Shown: positions 17,639 to 27,014, counted from the stretch's first letter. The stretch is DNA of 34,878 nt from Acidimicrobiaceae bacterium (GCA_027306925.1 DAHUXW010000088.1:1-34878), one strand, 5' to 3'. The notes: a model not told the origin generated them from the sequence alone. Made by a program: numbers and translations.

Positions 17639-17707
17639 GCGGCCGCCGGGGCGCGCCTCCGACGGCGGTGCCCGCCCGCCGGGCCTAAGGTCTCGCCGCG
17701 GTCCGCG

Positions 17708-19246
17708 TCACAGGTCCTGCACCGCGCCGGTCCGGCCGAGCGGCACGGTGAGCCGGACGACCGCCCCACCACCGGACTCGATCTCGATCGACCCGCCGAG
17801 CTGGCTCCGCACGAGGTCGCGCACGATCGCGAGGCCGAGGCTCCGCGTGCGGTCGATGTCGAACCCGTCGGGGAAGCCCTGTCCGTTGTCGCGGATCTCG
17901 ACCTCGAGGGTCCGCGAGTCGTTGGCGAGGGAGAGCTCGACCCGCGGCTCGTGGACCTCCCCGACGAAGGCGTGCTCGACCGCGTTCTGCAACAGCTCGG
18001 CGATCACGACTGCGAGCGGCGTCGCGACGTCGGCGACGAGGTCCCCGGCGTCGCCGGACACCTCGACCTGGACGTGGGCCGCGGTCATGTTCGCGTCCTT
18101 CGCGAGCTGGACGAGCGCGGGCACGATCTCGTTGAACGGCACCTGCTCGCCCGGCTCGCGGGCGAGGATCTCGTGGACGAGCGCGATCGCCCGGATGCGG
18201 CGCTCGGCCTCGAGGAGCGCGACGCGCGCGGTGCGGTCCTCGAGACGCCGGGACTGCAGGCGCAGCAACGACGAGATCGTCTGGAGGTTGTTCTTCACAC
18301 GGTGGTGCACCTCGCGGATCGTCGCGTCCTTCGACAGGAGCAGCCGGTCGCGGCGCCGCAGGTCCGTGACGTCGCGCACGAGCACGGCCGCGCCGGTCAC
18401 CTCGCCGTCCTGGATGAGCGGGATGCAGCGCACGAGCACCATGACGTCCGGGCGGCGCTCGATCTCCTCGATGACCGGGACGCGCCGCTCGAACGCCTCC
18501 GAGACCGCGTCCGAGTCGACGCCGAGCGACGCGAGCGTCGAGCCGACGATCGCGGACACGAGCCCCATGCGGTGGAGCGCGTTCACGGCGTTGGGCGACG
18601 CGAAGGTCACGCGCTGCTCCGCGTCGAGCACGACGACGCCGTCGCCGACGCGCGGCGCCTCCTCCGCAGCGTCCTCGTCCGTCACGAACGGGTAGAGGCC
18701 GCTCGCGACCATCGTCGCGAGGCGGTCGAACAGCCGCAGGTACACGCGCTCGAGCCCACCGGTCCGGCGCCCGACCGACGGCGACCACACGCGGCTGAGC
18801 ACCGCGACGACGTCCCCCCGCCAACGCACCGGGATGCACTGGTAGAGCACGGGGCCCTCCTCGGCTCCCGCGGGCCGCTCCCCCGTCATGATCGTGCCGC
18901 GCCGCCACGACTCGAGCACGAGCGGCAGCTCGGACGCCGCGACCACCTGGCCGAGCAGGTCGAGCTCGAACAGCGTCTGGCTCGTCGTCGGCCGCATCTG
19001 CCCGAGGACCACGAAGTGGAGCCCGGTGAGCGAGCCGCCCCGCTCCTGCGGCGGCCCGCCGTCCCACGAGTCCACCCCGGGCTCGGCGACCGCGAGCGAG
19101 AACTGGTCGATCGGCACGTAGAGCAGCAGGTCCGAGAAGGACAGGTCCGCGAGCATCCCCCAGACCGCCATGAAGCGCTCGAGGTGGTTGCGGGCCCCGA
19201 GGTCGAGACCCGTGTACTCGCGGGCGAGGTCGACGGGCGAGGTCAC
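17708..19246 (-). CDS. pdtaS: HisKA_2-type sensor histidine kinase, PdtaS-like
   Basis: GAF-like N-terminus, PAS (GDGVVVLDAEQRVTFASPNAVNALHRMG), REVHHRVKNNLQTISSLLRLQSRRL, ELLQNAVEHAF, DNGQGFPDGF.. and SLGLAIVRDLVRSQLGGSIEIES. GTG start overlaps the PHP gene stop by 4 nt. Confidence 0.88.
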   Translation of the reverse strand: MTSPVDLAREYTGLDLGARNHLERFMAVWGMLADLSFSDLLLYVPIDQFSLAVAEPGVDSWDGGPPQERGGSLTGLHFVVLGQMRPTTSQTLFELDLLGQVVAASELPLVLESWRRGTIMTGERPAGAEEGPVLYQCIPVRWRGDVVAVLSRVWSPSVGRRTGGLERVYLRLFDRLATMVASGLYPFVTDEDAAEEAPRVGDGVVVLDAEQRVTFASPNAVNALHRMGLVSAIVGSTLASLGVDSDAVSEAFERRVPVIEEIERRPDVMVLVRCIPLIQDGEVTGAAVLVRDVTDLRRRDRLLLSKDATIREVHHRVKNNLQTISSLLRLQSRRLEDRTARVALLEAERRIRAIALVHEILAREPGEQVPFNEIVPALVQLAKDANMTAAHVQVEVSGDAGDLVADVATPLAVVIAELLQNAVEHAFVGEVHEPRVELSLANDSRTLEVEIRDNGQGFPDGFDIDRTRSLGLAIVRDLVRSQLGGSIEIESGGGAVVRLTVPLGRTGAVQDL

Positions 19247-20148
19247 TTGGCGCTCCCCGGGAGGATCGCGACGTCGTGCCCCCGCCTTTCGCGAAACGCC
19301 CGGAGCGAGGTGTAGCCGGCGCCGGTCGCGAGGGCCGCGAGCTGCGCCGAGGCGTGGCCGACGTCTCCAACGCCGTGGCTGTCCGACGCGGTCGTCACCG
19401 GGACCCCGGCGGCACGAAATCGAGCGAGCAGTCCCGCCGCGGGGTACTGCTCGCCGACCGGCTTCCTCCATCCGGCGGACGAGATCTCCGCCGCCATGCC
19501 CGAGGACGCGGCCGCGGCCGCCATCCGGTCGTGGCACTCGTCCACGAGCGCCGCGGACGGCCGACGCCCGGTCACCTTCACGAGGTCGGGATGCGCGAGC
19601 ACGTCGCACGCCCGAGTCGCGGCGAGCTCCTCGAGCGCGTCCGTGTACCGCCGCCACGCCTCCTCGACGCCGCGCGCGTGCCACTCGCGCTCGGCGACCT
19701 CGTCGCCGAGCACGTCGAACATCCACGTCCCGATCCAGTGGACCGAGCCGAGCAGCACGTCGAACGGGTAGCTCGCGAGCAGCCCCGAGACCGCGTCCAT
19801 GCGGCCCGCGTAGTAGTCGACCTCGAGGCCGAGCACGACGGGGAGCCCCGCGCGCTTCGCCGTGAGCACGGCCTCGACGTACGCGTCGAGGTCGGCCGTC
19901 GCGTGGTGGTCGAAGTACGCGGCCATCGTGGATCGCAGGTCGGCGTCGGGCTCGTCGGCCCAGAACTCGCCGACCGCGCTCCTGCCCGCCCGGAACCGGA
20001 ACAGGTGCTCGGTGAGCGCGATCTCGCCGACGCCGGCGCGCGCGGCCGCGTCGCAGTACGCGGCGAGCCGCTCGACGGTCTGCTCGGACGGCTCGGCCCG
20101 CTCCGCGTGCGGCCAGAGGTGGACGTGGTAGTCGAGCAAGGACCACAT
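19243..20148 (-). CDS. PHP-domain phosphoesterase (histidinol-phosphatase-like)
   Basis: LLDYHVHLWPHAE, IALTEHLFRF, VLGLEVDYYAGR, LLGSVHWIG, CDVLAHPDLVKV, TTASDSHGVGDVG metal-ligand motifs. Confidence 0.85.
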   Translation of the reverse strand: MWSLLDYHVHLWPHAERAEPSEQTVERLAAYCDAAARAGVGEIALTEHLFRFRAGRSAVGEFWADEPDADLRSTMAAYFDHHATADLDAYVEAVLTAKRAGLPVVLGLEVDYYAGRMDAVSGLLASYPFDVLLGSVHWIGTWMFDVLGDEVAEREWHARGVEEAWRRYTDALEELAATRACDVLAHPDLVKVTGRRPSAALVDECHDRMAAAAASSGMAAEISSAGWRKPVGEQYPAAGLLARFRAAGVPVTTASDSHGVGDVGHASAQLAALATGAGYTSLRAFRERRGHDVAILPGSAK

Positions 20149-20194
20149 GGTAGGCGGTGACGCGCGCGGGCCGGTCGCCCGGCAAGGTCGTCGC

Positions 20195-21379
20195 TCAGCC
20201 CGGTGCGCCGAAGACGTGCCGCCCGATCTCGAGCAGGCCGGAGAGGTCGACGACGTCGCCGCGCAGGTGCGGGACGGTCGCGGTCACCTCGTGGGAGCGC
20301 GACATGGACGCGAGCAGCTCCGCCTCCCGCCGCGCGACGCGCTCGAAGTTGGCGAAGCTGCGCCCGACCTCCTGGAGCACCTGCGCGACGAGCGTCGCGT
20401 CCGCGAGCTCCGGGCCCTCGCCGCGCGCGAGGACGCCGGCGACCTCGTGCGCCCGTGATTCGAACGACTCGGCGACCGCTGCGGCGTCCGGATCGGAGAA
20501 GCTCGCCGGGAGGACCTTGTTCGCGACGAGCAGGCCGAGATGCAGTCGCCGCTCGCCGAGCGCGGCCACGAACTGCCGCGCCTCGAGCGCCGGCACGGCC
20601 TCGAGCGTCGTCACGACCATGAACGTCGTGCGCGGGTCGCGCATGAGCGCGCTCACCGCCCGTGCCCGGGTGACGAAGCCGTCGTACATGCTCTGGAACA
20701 GGAGGAAGAACTCCGCGACGTCGCCGAGGAACTGGGTGCCGAGGATCCGGTCGGCGATCTGGTAGAAGGGACGCGACGCGATGCTGACGAGCCGGGACCG
20801 CGACGGCGCGACGAGCCAGCGCAGCAGGCCGGAGGCGAAGAACTCCGCCATCCGCTGCGGCGCGTCGAGGAAGTCGAGCGCGTTGCGCGTCGGCGGGGTG
20901 TCGACGACGACGAGGTCGTACTCACCCTCCGCGTGGATCTCGTAGAGGCGCTCCATCGCGATGTACTCGTGGCTCTGCGCGAACCGGCCCGTGACGTTCT
21001 GGTAGAGGGGGTTCGCGAGGATCTGGTCCGCGGTCGCGCGGTCGGGCGCGTGCCTGCGCACGAGTGCGTCCCAGGACTGCTTCGTGTCGAGCATCGCGGC
21101 CCAGAGCTCGCCCTTCGCGCGTGCGCCCGCCGCGGTGAACGCCGCAGCGGGCACGCGCGACGCCGTGTTGCCGATGCCCTCGACCCGGAGCGCGTCGGCG
21201 AGGCGCCGCGCCGGGTCGACGGTCAGCACGAGGACCTTCGCGCCGGAGCGGACCGCGGCGGTCGCCCCGAGCGCGGCCGCGGTCGTCGTCTTGCCGACGC
21301 CCCCCGGACCGCAGGCGACGACGATCTCGCGCGACGCGACGAGCTCGTCGACCGGCGACGGTGCGCGCCGCGGCGTCAC
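20195..21379 (-). CDS. ArsA/Get3-like ATPase, second of pair
   Basis: VACGPGGVGKTTTAAALGATAAVRSGAKVLVLTVDPARRLADAL deviant Walker A; YDLVVVDTPPTRNALDFLDAP. Confidence 0.85.
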   Translation of the reverse strand: MTPRRAPSPVDELVASREIVVACGPGGVGKTTTAAALGATAAVRSGAKVLVLTVDPARRLADALRVEGIGNTASRVPAAAFTAAGARAKGELWAAMLDTKQSWDALVRRHAPDRATADQILANPLYQNVTGRFAQSHEYIAMERLYEIHAEGEYDLVVVDTPPTRNALDFLDAPQRMAEFFASGLLRWLVAPSRSRLVSIASRPFYQIADRILGTQFLGDVAEFFLLFQSMYDGFVTRARAVSALMRDPRTTFMVVTTLEAVPALEARQFVAALGERRLHLGLLVANKVLPASFSDPDAAAVAESFESRAHEVAGVLARGEGPELADATLVAQVLQEVGRSFANFERVARREAELLASMSRSHEVTATVPHLRGDVVDLSGLLEIGRHVFGAPG

Positions 21380-22335
21380 CCGCCCAGCTCCTCGGCGAGC
21401 GACTCGGCCACGCGCCGCACGGCCCGGACGCCGTGCGCTCGGCCGAACAGGTAGGGCACGTAGAGCAGTGGCAGGGACCGGTCGAGCGCGTCCCGCAGCC
21501 GCTCGAGGTGCGCAGCCCCCGAGCGCCGGATCCGCACCGCGAGCTCGGCCGCGTCGAGCACGGCCGACACCGCGGCGTCGCCGGCGTCGCCGAGCGCCGA
21601 GGCGAGCGCGGCCGGGCGGCCCGCGCCCGACAGCGCGTCGAACACCTCCTGCTCGGAGCGTGAGAAGAGCTCGGGCATCACGCGGTTCGCGACGAGCGCC
21701 GCGAGGTGGACCGCGGTCTCGCTCTCGAGCCGTGCGGCAAGGTCCATGGCCTCGTTCACCGGCATCTCCTCCGGTGTCGTCACGATGCACACGCCGGTCG
21801 TCGCCCGGTCGTCGAGGATGTCGAGCATCCAGCGAGTCTGCGAGCGGACCGCGCCGACCTTCACGAGCTCGTTGATCCCGACCGGCGCAGCGAGCTGCCC
21901 GACGATCGTGCCCGTCGTCGCGGCGTCCACGACGACGAGGTCGTAACGGCCTTCGCGCACCTCGTAGCAGAGCTTGCCGACCGTGAGGATCTCGCGCACC
22001 CCGGGGGCCGCGCTCGCGACGAAGTCGAAGGCACGGGCGACCGGGCCGATCCGACCCACCGTCGGGACCCGGAGGTTCAAGCGCAGGTACTCGCGCAGCG
22101 ACGCCTCGGTGTCCATCTCCATCACGAAGAGCCCGGGCGCGACCTCCCGGGGGACGAAGCCCGAGGCCTCGGCCTCGAGCGCTCCTGCGACGTCGCCCTT
22201 CGGGTCGACCTCGCAGACGAGGACCCGCTTGCCGCGCTCGCTCGCGAGCAGCCCGAGCGCGGCGGCGACCGTCGTCTTGCCGACGCCACCCTTGCCGGTG
22301 ACGAAGAGGAGCTTGCGGTCGAGCAGGCCGCTCAC
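21376..22335 (-). CDS. ArsA/Get3-like ATPase, first of pair
   Basis: LLFVTGKGGVGKTTVAAALGLLASERGKRVLVCEVDPKGDVAGAL; YDLVVVDAATTGTIVGQL; VCIVTTPEEMPVNEAMDL. Overlaps the next gene by 4 nt. Confidence 0.85.
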   Translation of the reverse strand: MSGLLDRKLLFVTGKGGVGKTTVAAALGLLASERGKRVLVCEVDPKGDVAGALEAEASGFVPREVAPGLFVMEMDTEASLREYLRLNLRVPTVGRIGPVARAFDFVASAAPGVREILTVGKLCYEVREGRYDLVVVDAATTGTIVGQLAAPVGINELVKVGAVRSQTRWMLDILDDRATTGVCIVTTPEEMPVNEAMDLAARLESETAVHLAALVANRVMPELFSRSEQEVFDALSGAGRPAALASALGDAGDAAVSAVLDAAELAVRIRRSGAAHLERLRDALDRSLPLLYVPYLFGRAHGVRAVRRVAESLAEELGG

Positions 22336-22344
22336 CGGCGCGCG

Positions 22345-22581
22345 CTACGGCGCGCCGAAGCCGACCCGGCGGTCGTCGGCCGCGGCGCCGACCTCGATGT
22401 AGGCGACCTTCGCGCTCGGTACGCCGACCCGGCGTCCACGCTTGTCCGTGAGCCAGAGGATGCCCTCCGCGTTCGCGAGGGCGCCCTCGATGTCGGCGAG
22501 CAGCTCGTCGCGGCCGACTTCGGCGGGGAGCTCGACGTCGAGCTCCTTCGCCGTCTGGATGATCCCGATCCGCACGTCCAC
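22345..22581 (-). CDS. DUF3107 family protein
   Basis: MDVRIGIIQTAKELDVELPAEVGRDELLADIEGALANAEGILWLTDKRGRRVGVPSAKVAYIEVGAAADDRRVGFG; RBS GGAG before GTG. Confidence 0.8.
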   Translation of the reverse strand: MDVRIGIIQTAKELDVELPAEVGRDELLADIEGALANAEGILWLTDKRGRRVGVPSAKVAYIEVGAAADDRRVGFGAP

Positions 22582-22700
22582 CCGATCGCTCCTGTTCGAC
22601 GTCCTCGCGACATCGTAGGGCGACCGCGACGCGCCGGGCGCGTGCGCCGTGGCCGGTGTGCGCCGCGCGGCCGGAGCCGCGCGGCGCGCACCGGATCTGC

Positions 22701-23861
22701 TCAGCCGACGGCCGCGCCCGGAGCGCCGCCGTCACCGCCGGACATCGGGCCGTGGCCGAAGCCCCGGCCATAGCCCGGGCCGAACCCGCCGGCCGAGCCG
22801 GCACCGAGCACGGCGACCGACTTCGCGGCGAGCGAGGTCGGCGACGTCGGGCTCCCGGTCGCGACGATCGTGTCACCGGCCTTCACCGACGCGAGGGAGG
22901 CCGATGCCGTCCCGGGCGAGGTGAACGCCGTCGAGCCGTCCGTCGTGACCGTGACGGTGGTCGCGGCTCCCGACGCGCCCGCACGCTCGGTGATCGTGAT
23001 CGTGCTCCCGGAGACCCCGGTCACGGTGCCCGCGACGCGAGGAAGCTCGACCGCGACGCTCGTCGCGTCGAGGTCGGTCTGGTTGGAGTCGAGCGTCCCG
23101 GTCGCGACGATCTCGACGCCCGAGGAGACGGCCGACGACGAGGCGACCGCGCCCGCCTGCGTGTACGCCGTCGAGGACGTCACGTGGATCGTCCGCTCGA
23201 AGCCCTGCGAGTCACGCACGACGATCGTCGAGCCGTCGTCGCTCACCACGCTCCCGGAGACCCTCGGACCGACGACGACGACCGATGCCGCGGTGGGCGA
23301 GGCCGAGCCGGCGGTCGCGGTCGTCGGCTGCACGTCGACGGTCTCGCCAGCGACGACCGCGCCCGACGTCGCGGTCGCGCCGAGGCGCGCGTACGTCGTC
23401 GACGAGTCCGTCGTCACGGTCACGCTCGACCCGGCGACCGGCGACCCGAGGAGGCCGTCGGAGCCGTCGAGGACCTCGATCGTGATCGAGCCGCTCCCGA
23501 CGGACGTGACGAGGCCCGTCAGACCGTGCCCGCCGAAGGGCCCGCCGGCGCGCCCTGCGACACCGAACGCGCCTCCCGGCGCGACGCGCGGCATCCTCGC
23601 CGGGCCCTGCGAACCGGCTGCCGGCGCGCCCGGCGAGGTGACCGCCGACTGCGGGGCCGTCGGGCCCGTGCCCGTCGCCGCCGACGCGATGCCGTAGCCG
23701 CCCGCCGCCGCTCCGACGACGAACGCGGCGCCCGTCGCTCCGGCGAGCACCCGATGGCCCCCGACGCTGCGGCGAATCCCGCCGCGGGGCCCCTTCGGCG
23801 CCTTGGTCGAGGGTCTGGCCGTGCCGGGATCCGTCGGACCGGCTGCTCCCTGCTGCTCCAT
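22701..23861 (-). CDS. Membrane-anchored/secreted protein with three tandem DUF5666-like beta repeats and Gly-rich tail
   Basis: TM segment VLAGATGAAFVVGAAAGGYGIA; repeats begin TGLVTSVGSGSITIEVLDG, SGSVVSDDGSTIVVRDSQG and AGTVTGVSGSTITITERAG; RBS GGAGGAGCGAC before ATG 23861. Confidence 0.75.
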   Translation of the reverse strand: MEQQGAAGPTDPGTARPSTKAPKGPRGGIRRSVGGHRVLAGATGAAFVVGAAAGGYGIASAATGTGPTAPQSAVTSPGAPAAGSQGPARMPRVAPGGAFGVAGRAGGPFGGHGLTGLVTSVGSGSITIEVLDGSDGLLGSPVAGSSVTVTTDSSTTYARLGATATSGAVVAGETVDVQPTTATAGSASPTAASVVVVGPRVSGSVVSDDGSTIVVRDSQGFERTIHVTSSTAYTQAGAVASSSAVSSGVEIVATGTLDSNQTDLDATSVAVELPRVAGTVTGVSGSTITITERAGASGAATTVTVTTDGSTAFTSPGTASASLASVKAGDTIVATGSPTSPTSLAAKSVAVLGAGSAGGFGPGYGRGFGHGPMSGGDGGAPGAAVG

Positions 23862-24170
23862 GTCGCTCCTCCTCCGTCGGGCGTCGGTCGCCCGCATCGC
23901 GGTGTGCCGACGTGGCGACCGCCGTGGGCGGCCGCCTCGAGGCGCGTTCACCTCGCCGGTAGTCCGAGCATGACGCCCCGACCTGGGACGACCCTGCGAG
24001 CACCCTGGGCAGCGGCACAGAACGTGCAAGTTCTTGCGCCCCACCGGGCACGCGGGCGGCGCGACGGGCACCCTCGCCGAGCGCCGTCCCGCCCGCCACC
24101 GGGGCGCGCCGGGTGCCGCCGTCCGGCATGCGAGTACGCTCGCAGCAGCGCAACGTCAAAGGGAGGGGCC

Positions 24171-24695
24171 ATGTGGGTGGTGGCCGGAGTCCTGCTCGGT
24201 GTAGTGGTCCTCGCGTCACTCGTCGGGCTCCACGTGGGTCCGCACGCGCACGCCGTCGCCGGCGTCGCTGGTGTCCTCGCCGCGGCATGGCTCGCGTTCA
24301 TGCTCGTCGACGGTGCGACCCGGCCGCTGCTCGTGGCGCTTCTCGTCGCTGACGTGGTCGTGTCGGGCGGGGTCGGCTTCGCCGCGTGGCGGGCGTTCGC
24401 GCTCCGCCGGGCGGGCGGAGGAGCCGGGGCGCACCACGGCATCGAAGCCGCGATGGGTGTCGCCGTCGGCCCCCTCGACCCGAGCGGCGTGGTCCGCGTC
24501 AAGGGCGAGAACTGGTCGGCGACCTCGTTGAACGGTCCCGCGCCCGCCGGTGCGAGCGTGCAGGTCATCAGCGTCGACGGCATCCGGCTGAACGTCTGGT
24601 GCGAGGAGCCCGCGCCGCTGGCCGGAGGCCGCGCGGCGGGCGAGCCGAGCGTGACACGACCACCTCGTGACGCGACAGGAAGGGGCGACCAATGA
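24171..24695 (+). CDS. NfeD-like short membrane protein with C-terminal OB-fold
   Basis: TM helices followed by GVAVGPLDPSGVVRVKGENWSATSLNGPAPAGASVQVISVDGIRLNVW; RBS GGGAGGGGCC; overlaps the SPFH gene by 4 nt. Confidence 0.8.
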   Translation: MWVVAGVLLGVVVLASLVGLHVGPHAHAVAGVAGVLAAAWLAFMLVDGATRPLLVALLVADVVVSGGVGFAAWRAFALRRAGGGAGAHHGIEAAMGVAVGPLDPSGVVRVKGENWSATSLNGPAPAGASVQVISVDGIRLNVWCEEPAPLAGGRAAGEPSVTRPPRDATGRGDQ

Positions 24696-25717
24696 TCATC
24701 GCCATCATCGCCGTCGTGGTCGTGCTCGGGGCCCTCGTCGGCCTCGGCGCGTCGGTGAAGATCGTGCGCGAGTACCAGCGACTCGTGCTCTTCCGGCTCG
24801 GCCGCGCGGTCGGCACGAAGGGGCCGGGGCTCGTCTTCGTGAACCCCGTCACGGACCGGACGAGCCTCGTCGACCTGCGCGAGCAGTTTCTCGAGATCCC
24901 GCACCAGACCGCGATCACGAAGGACAACGCGCCGATCTCGATCGACTTCATCATCTTCTACAAGGTCGTGGACCCGCAGATGTCCGTGCTCACGGTGCAG
25001 AACTTCGCCGGCGCCGCGCTGAACGTCGCGTCCACGACCCTGCGCAGCGTCGTCGGTGACATGGCGCTCGACGACGTGCTGTCGAAGCGCGAGGACATGA
25101 ACGCGTCGCTCCGCGTCCGCCTCGACGACGTCACCGAGCGATGGGGCATGAAGGTGACGAGCGTCGAGGTGCGCGAGGTGAACCCCCCGCCCGGAGTCCA
25201 GGAAGCGATGACCCGCCAGATGTCGGCCGAGCGGACTCGGCGGGCAGCCGTGACCGAGGCCGAGGGGCGGAAGTCCGCGGCCATCCTCTCCGCGGAGGGC
25301 GAGCGGCAGGCCGCGATCACGCTCGCCGAAGGGCGCAAGGAGGCCGCGATCCTCGCCGCCGACGGCGAGCGCCAGTCCGCGGTGCTCCGCGCCGAGGGGT
25401 TCTCGGCCGGGCTCGAGGCGATCGTCGGGATGACGAGCGTCCTCGACGACAAGACGATGTTCCTCCAGTACCTCGAGACGCTCAAGCAGGTCGGGTCGTC
25501 GCCGTCGACCAAGCTCGTCGTGCCGATGGAGCTCACCGGGCTCCTGAGCAGCGTGAAGGGCCTGATCCCGCCGGCGATCGCCGCCCTTTCGCCCGACGGC
25601 ACCGACGCGTCGCCCGAGCGCGGCGCGGTCGTGGGGCAGGGCGGCCCCGGCGGTGGCACTCGGGAGGGCGCGCCGGGCGGCGGAGGGGGCGGCCCGGAAG
25701 CCGGCGGCGGGCGCTAG
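24692..25717 (+). CDS. SPFH/band-7 (stomatin/slipin-like) membrane protein
   Basis: VKIVREYQRLVLFRLGRAVGTKGPGLVFVNPVTDRTSLVDLREQFLEIPHQTAITKDNAPISIDFIIFYKVVDP; coiled-coil AAILSAEGERQAAITLAEGRKEAAILAADGERQSAVLRAEG. Confidence 0.93.
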   Translation: MIIAIIAVVVVLGALVGLGASVKIVREYQRLVLFRLGRAVGTKGPGLVFVNPVTDRTSLVDLREQFLEIPHQTAITKDNAPISIDFIIFYKVVDPQMSVLTVQNFAGAALNVASTTLRSVVGDMALDDVLSKREDMNASLRVRLDDVTERWGMKVTSVEVREVNPPPGVQEAMTRQMSAERTRRAAVTEAEGRKSAAILSAEGERQAAITLAEGRKEAAILAADGERQSAVLRAEGFSAGLEAIVGMTSVLDDKTMFLQYLETLKQVGSSPSTKLVVPMELTGLLSSVKGLIPPAIAALSPDGTDASPERGAVVGQGGPGGGTREGAPGGGGGGPEAGGGR

Positions 25718-25737
25718 GGACGCGATCCCGCTACGCC
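25710..25737. terminator. Candidate bidirectional stem-loop at convergent SPFH/dGTPase junction
   Basis: Imperfect stem GGCG-c-TAG-GG-A ... T-CC-cg-CTA-CGCC; the two TAG stops are 13 bp apart. Confidence 0.35.
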
Positions 25738-26999
25738 GGCGCCTCCCCGAGCGCCCGCGCGCCTGACCGCAGGTCGAAGCCCCGCGGAAGATCGTCCTCG
25801 GGCCAGCCGAGGACGCGCACCGCCGCGTCGCACGCGTAGCGGTCGGTCATGCCTGCGACGTACGCGACCGCGCGCTGCGCGGCCGCGTCGCCCCCCCGGG
25901 AGTCCGCGAGCTCCTGCGCCGGGTGCTCGCGCACGAAGTGCTCGACGAGCGCGCCGAGCACACGACGGACCGCCATTGCCTGCTCCGCCGCCTCCGGGCG
26001 CGTGTAGACGCGTGCGTAGTTGAACTCCCGGAGCGCCGCGAGCGCGGCGGCCCCGCGCTCGCTCATGGCGACGGTCCCAGCCGCAGCGGTCGTGTCGACG
26101 AGGTCGGCGACGAAGTAGCGGAGCTGCCCGGCGCGGACGGTTCCGCACGCGGTCGCGACCTCCGGTGGCAGCTCGCTCGGGGACACGATCCGCGCCGCGG
26201 CCGCGTCCTCGAGGTCGTGCGCGCAGTACGCGATGCGGTCCGCCCAGCTCACGACCTCGCCCTCCGGCGTCGACGGCGCGGGGCGCGACCAGGAGTGGTT
26301 CCGCACCCCGTCGAGCACCTCGGCCGTGAGGTTCAACGGGGCAAGGACGACGTCCGCACCCCACACCGCGTGGTCGTACCCGCCGGCGAGGAACGGCGAG
26401 AACGCGTCCTCGCTCGCGTGACCGCCCGGGCCGTGCCCGCAGTCGTGGCCGAGCGCGATGGCCTCGGCGAGCGCGACGTTCAGCCGCAACGCCCGGGCGA
26501 TGGCCGTCGCGACCTGCGCGACCTCGAGCGCGTGAGTGAGTCGCGTGCGCTGGTGGTCGTCGGGGAAGACGAACACCTGGGTCTTGCCCGCGAGCCGCCG
26601 GAACGCCGTCGAGTGCAGGATCCGGTCGCGGTCGCGCTCGAAGCACGTCCGGCGCGGGTCGGGCTCCTCGGGGCGCTCCCGGCGACCGGCGCCCGAGGCG
26701 CGCGTCGCACCGGGCGCGAGCAGCTCGTCCTCCTCGCGCTCGCGCTCCTCGCGGCCGCGCGGCCCGAGGGGCCCCACGCGCGCCGCTCCACCGGGGCGCG
26801 CCGTGCGGAACCCGGGCGCCGCCGCATGGCCGTGCATGGTCGCCGTCCACGCGAGCACCCGCGCAGACGCCCCCCTCTCAGGCGCCGCGCTGCCGAGCGG
26901 CACGTCGCCTGAGTCCATACGGCGAGCGTACGCCGCGGCTGTCTCGTCGGCGCCCCCCCCACGCGCTGCAGCGGGTCGGGACGGTCCCACCGGGATCAC
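25731..26999 (-). CDS. dgt: dGTPase-like HD-domain triphosphohydrolase; N-terminal start uncertain
   Basis: RILHSTAFRRLAGKTQVF, RTRLTHALEVAQVATAIARAL, ALGHDCGHGPGGHASEDAF, GVRNHSWSRP, VVSWADRIAYCAHDLEDA. Confidence 0.88.
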   Translation of the reverse strand: MIPVGPSRPAAARGGGADETAAAYARRMDSGDVPLGSAAPERGASARVLAWTATMHGHAAAPGFRTARPGGAARVGPLGPRGREEREREEDELLAPGATRASGAGRRERPEEPDPRRTCFERDRDRILHSTAFRRLAGKTQVFVFPDDHQRTRLTHALEVAQVATAIARALRLNVALAEAIALGHDCGHGPGGHASEDAFSPFLAGGYDHAVWGADVVLAPLNLTAEVLDGVRNHSWSRPAPSTPEGEVVSWADRIAYCAHDLEDAAAARIVSPSELPPEVATACGTVRAGQLRYFVADLVDTTAAAGTVAMSERGAAALAALREFNYARVYTRPEAAEQAMAVRRVLGALVEHFVREHPAQELADSRGGDAAAQRAVAYVAGMTDRYACDAAVRVLGWPEDDLPRGFDLRSGARALGEAPA

Positions 27000-27014
27000 G
27001 CCGTGCCGGCGGGA

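Noticed and set aside
15544-17688. 714-aa + strand ORF opposite MBOAT and running into the whiB region
   Set aside because: Charged low-complexity composition, antisense to a clear membrane protein and out of frame with WhiB.
20195-22335. Arsenic resistance operon
   Set aside because: The ATPases are ArsA-like, but no arsB, arsC, arsD or arsR accompanies them; a Get3-like role fits better.
24019-24034. LexA/SOS box (GAAC...GTTC)
   Set aside because: The spacer is 6 nt, whereas actinobacterial LexA boxes need GAAC-N4-GTTC, and adjacent genes are not SOS genes.
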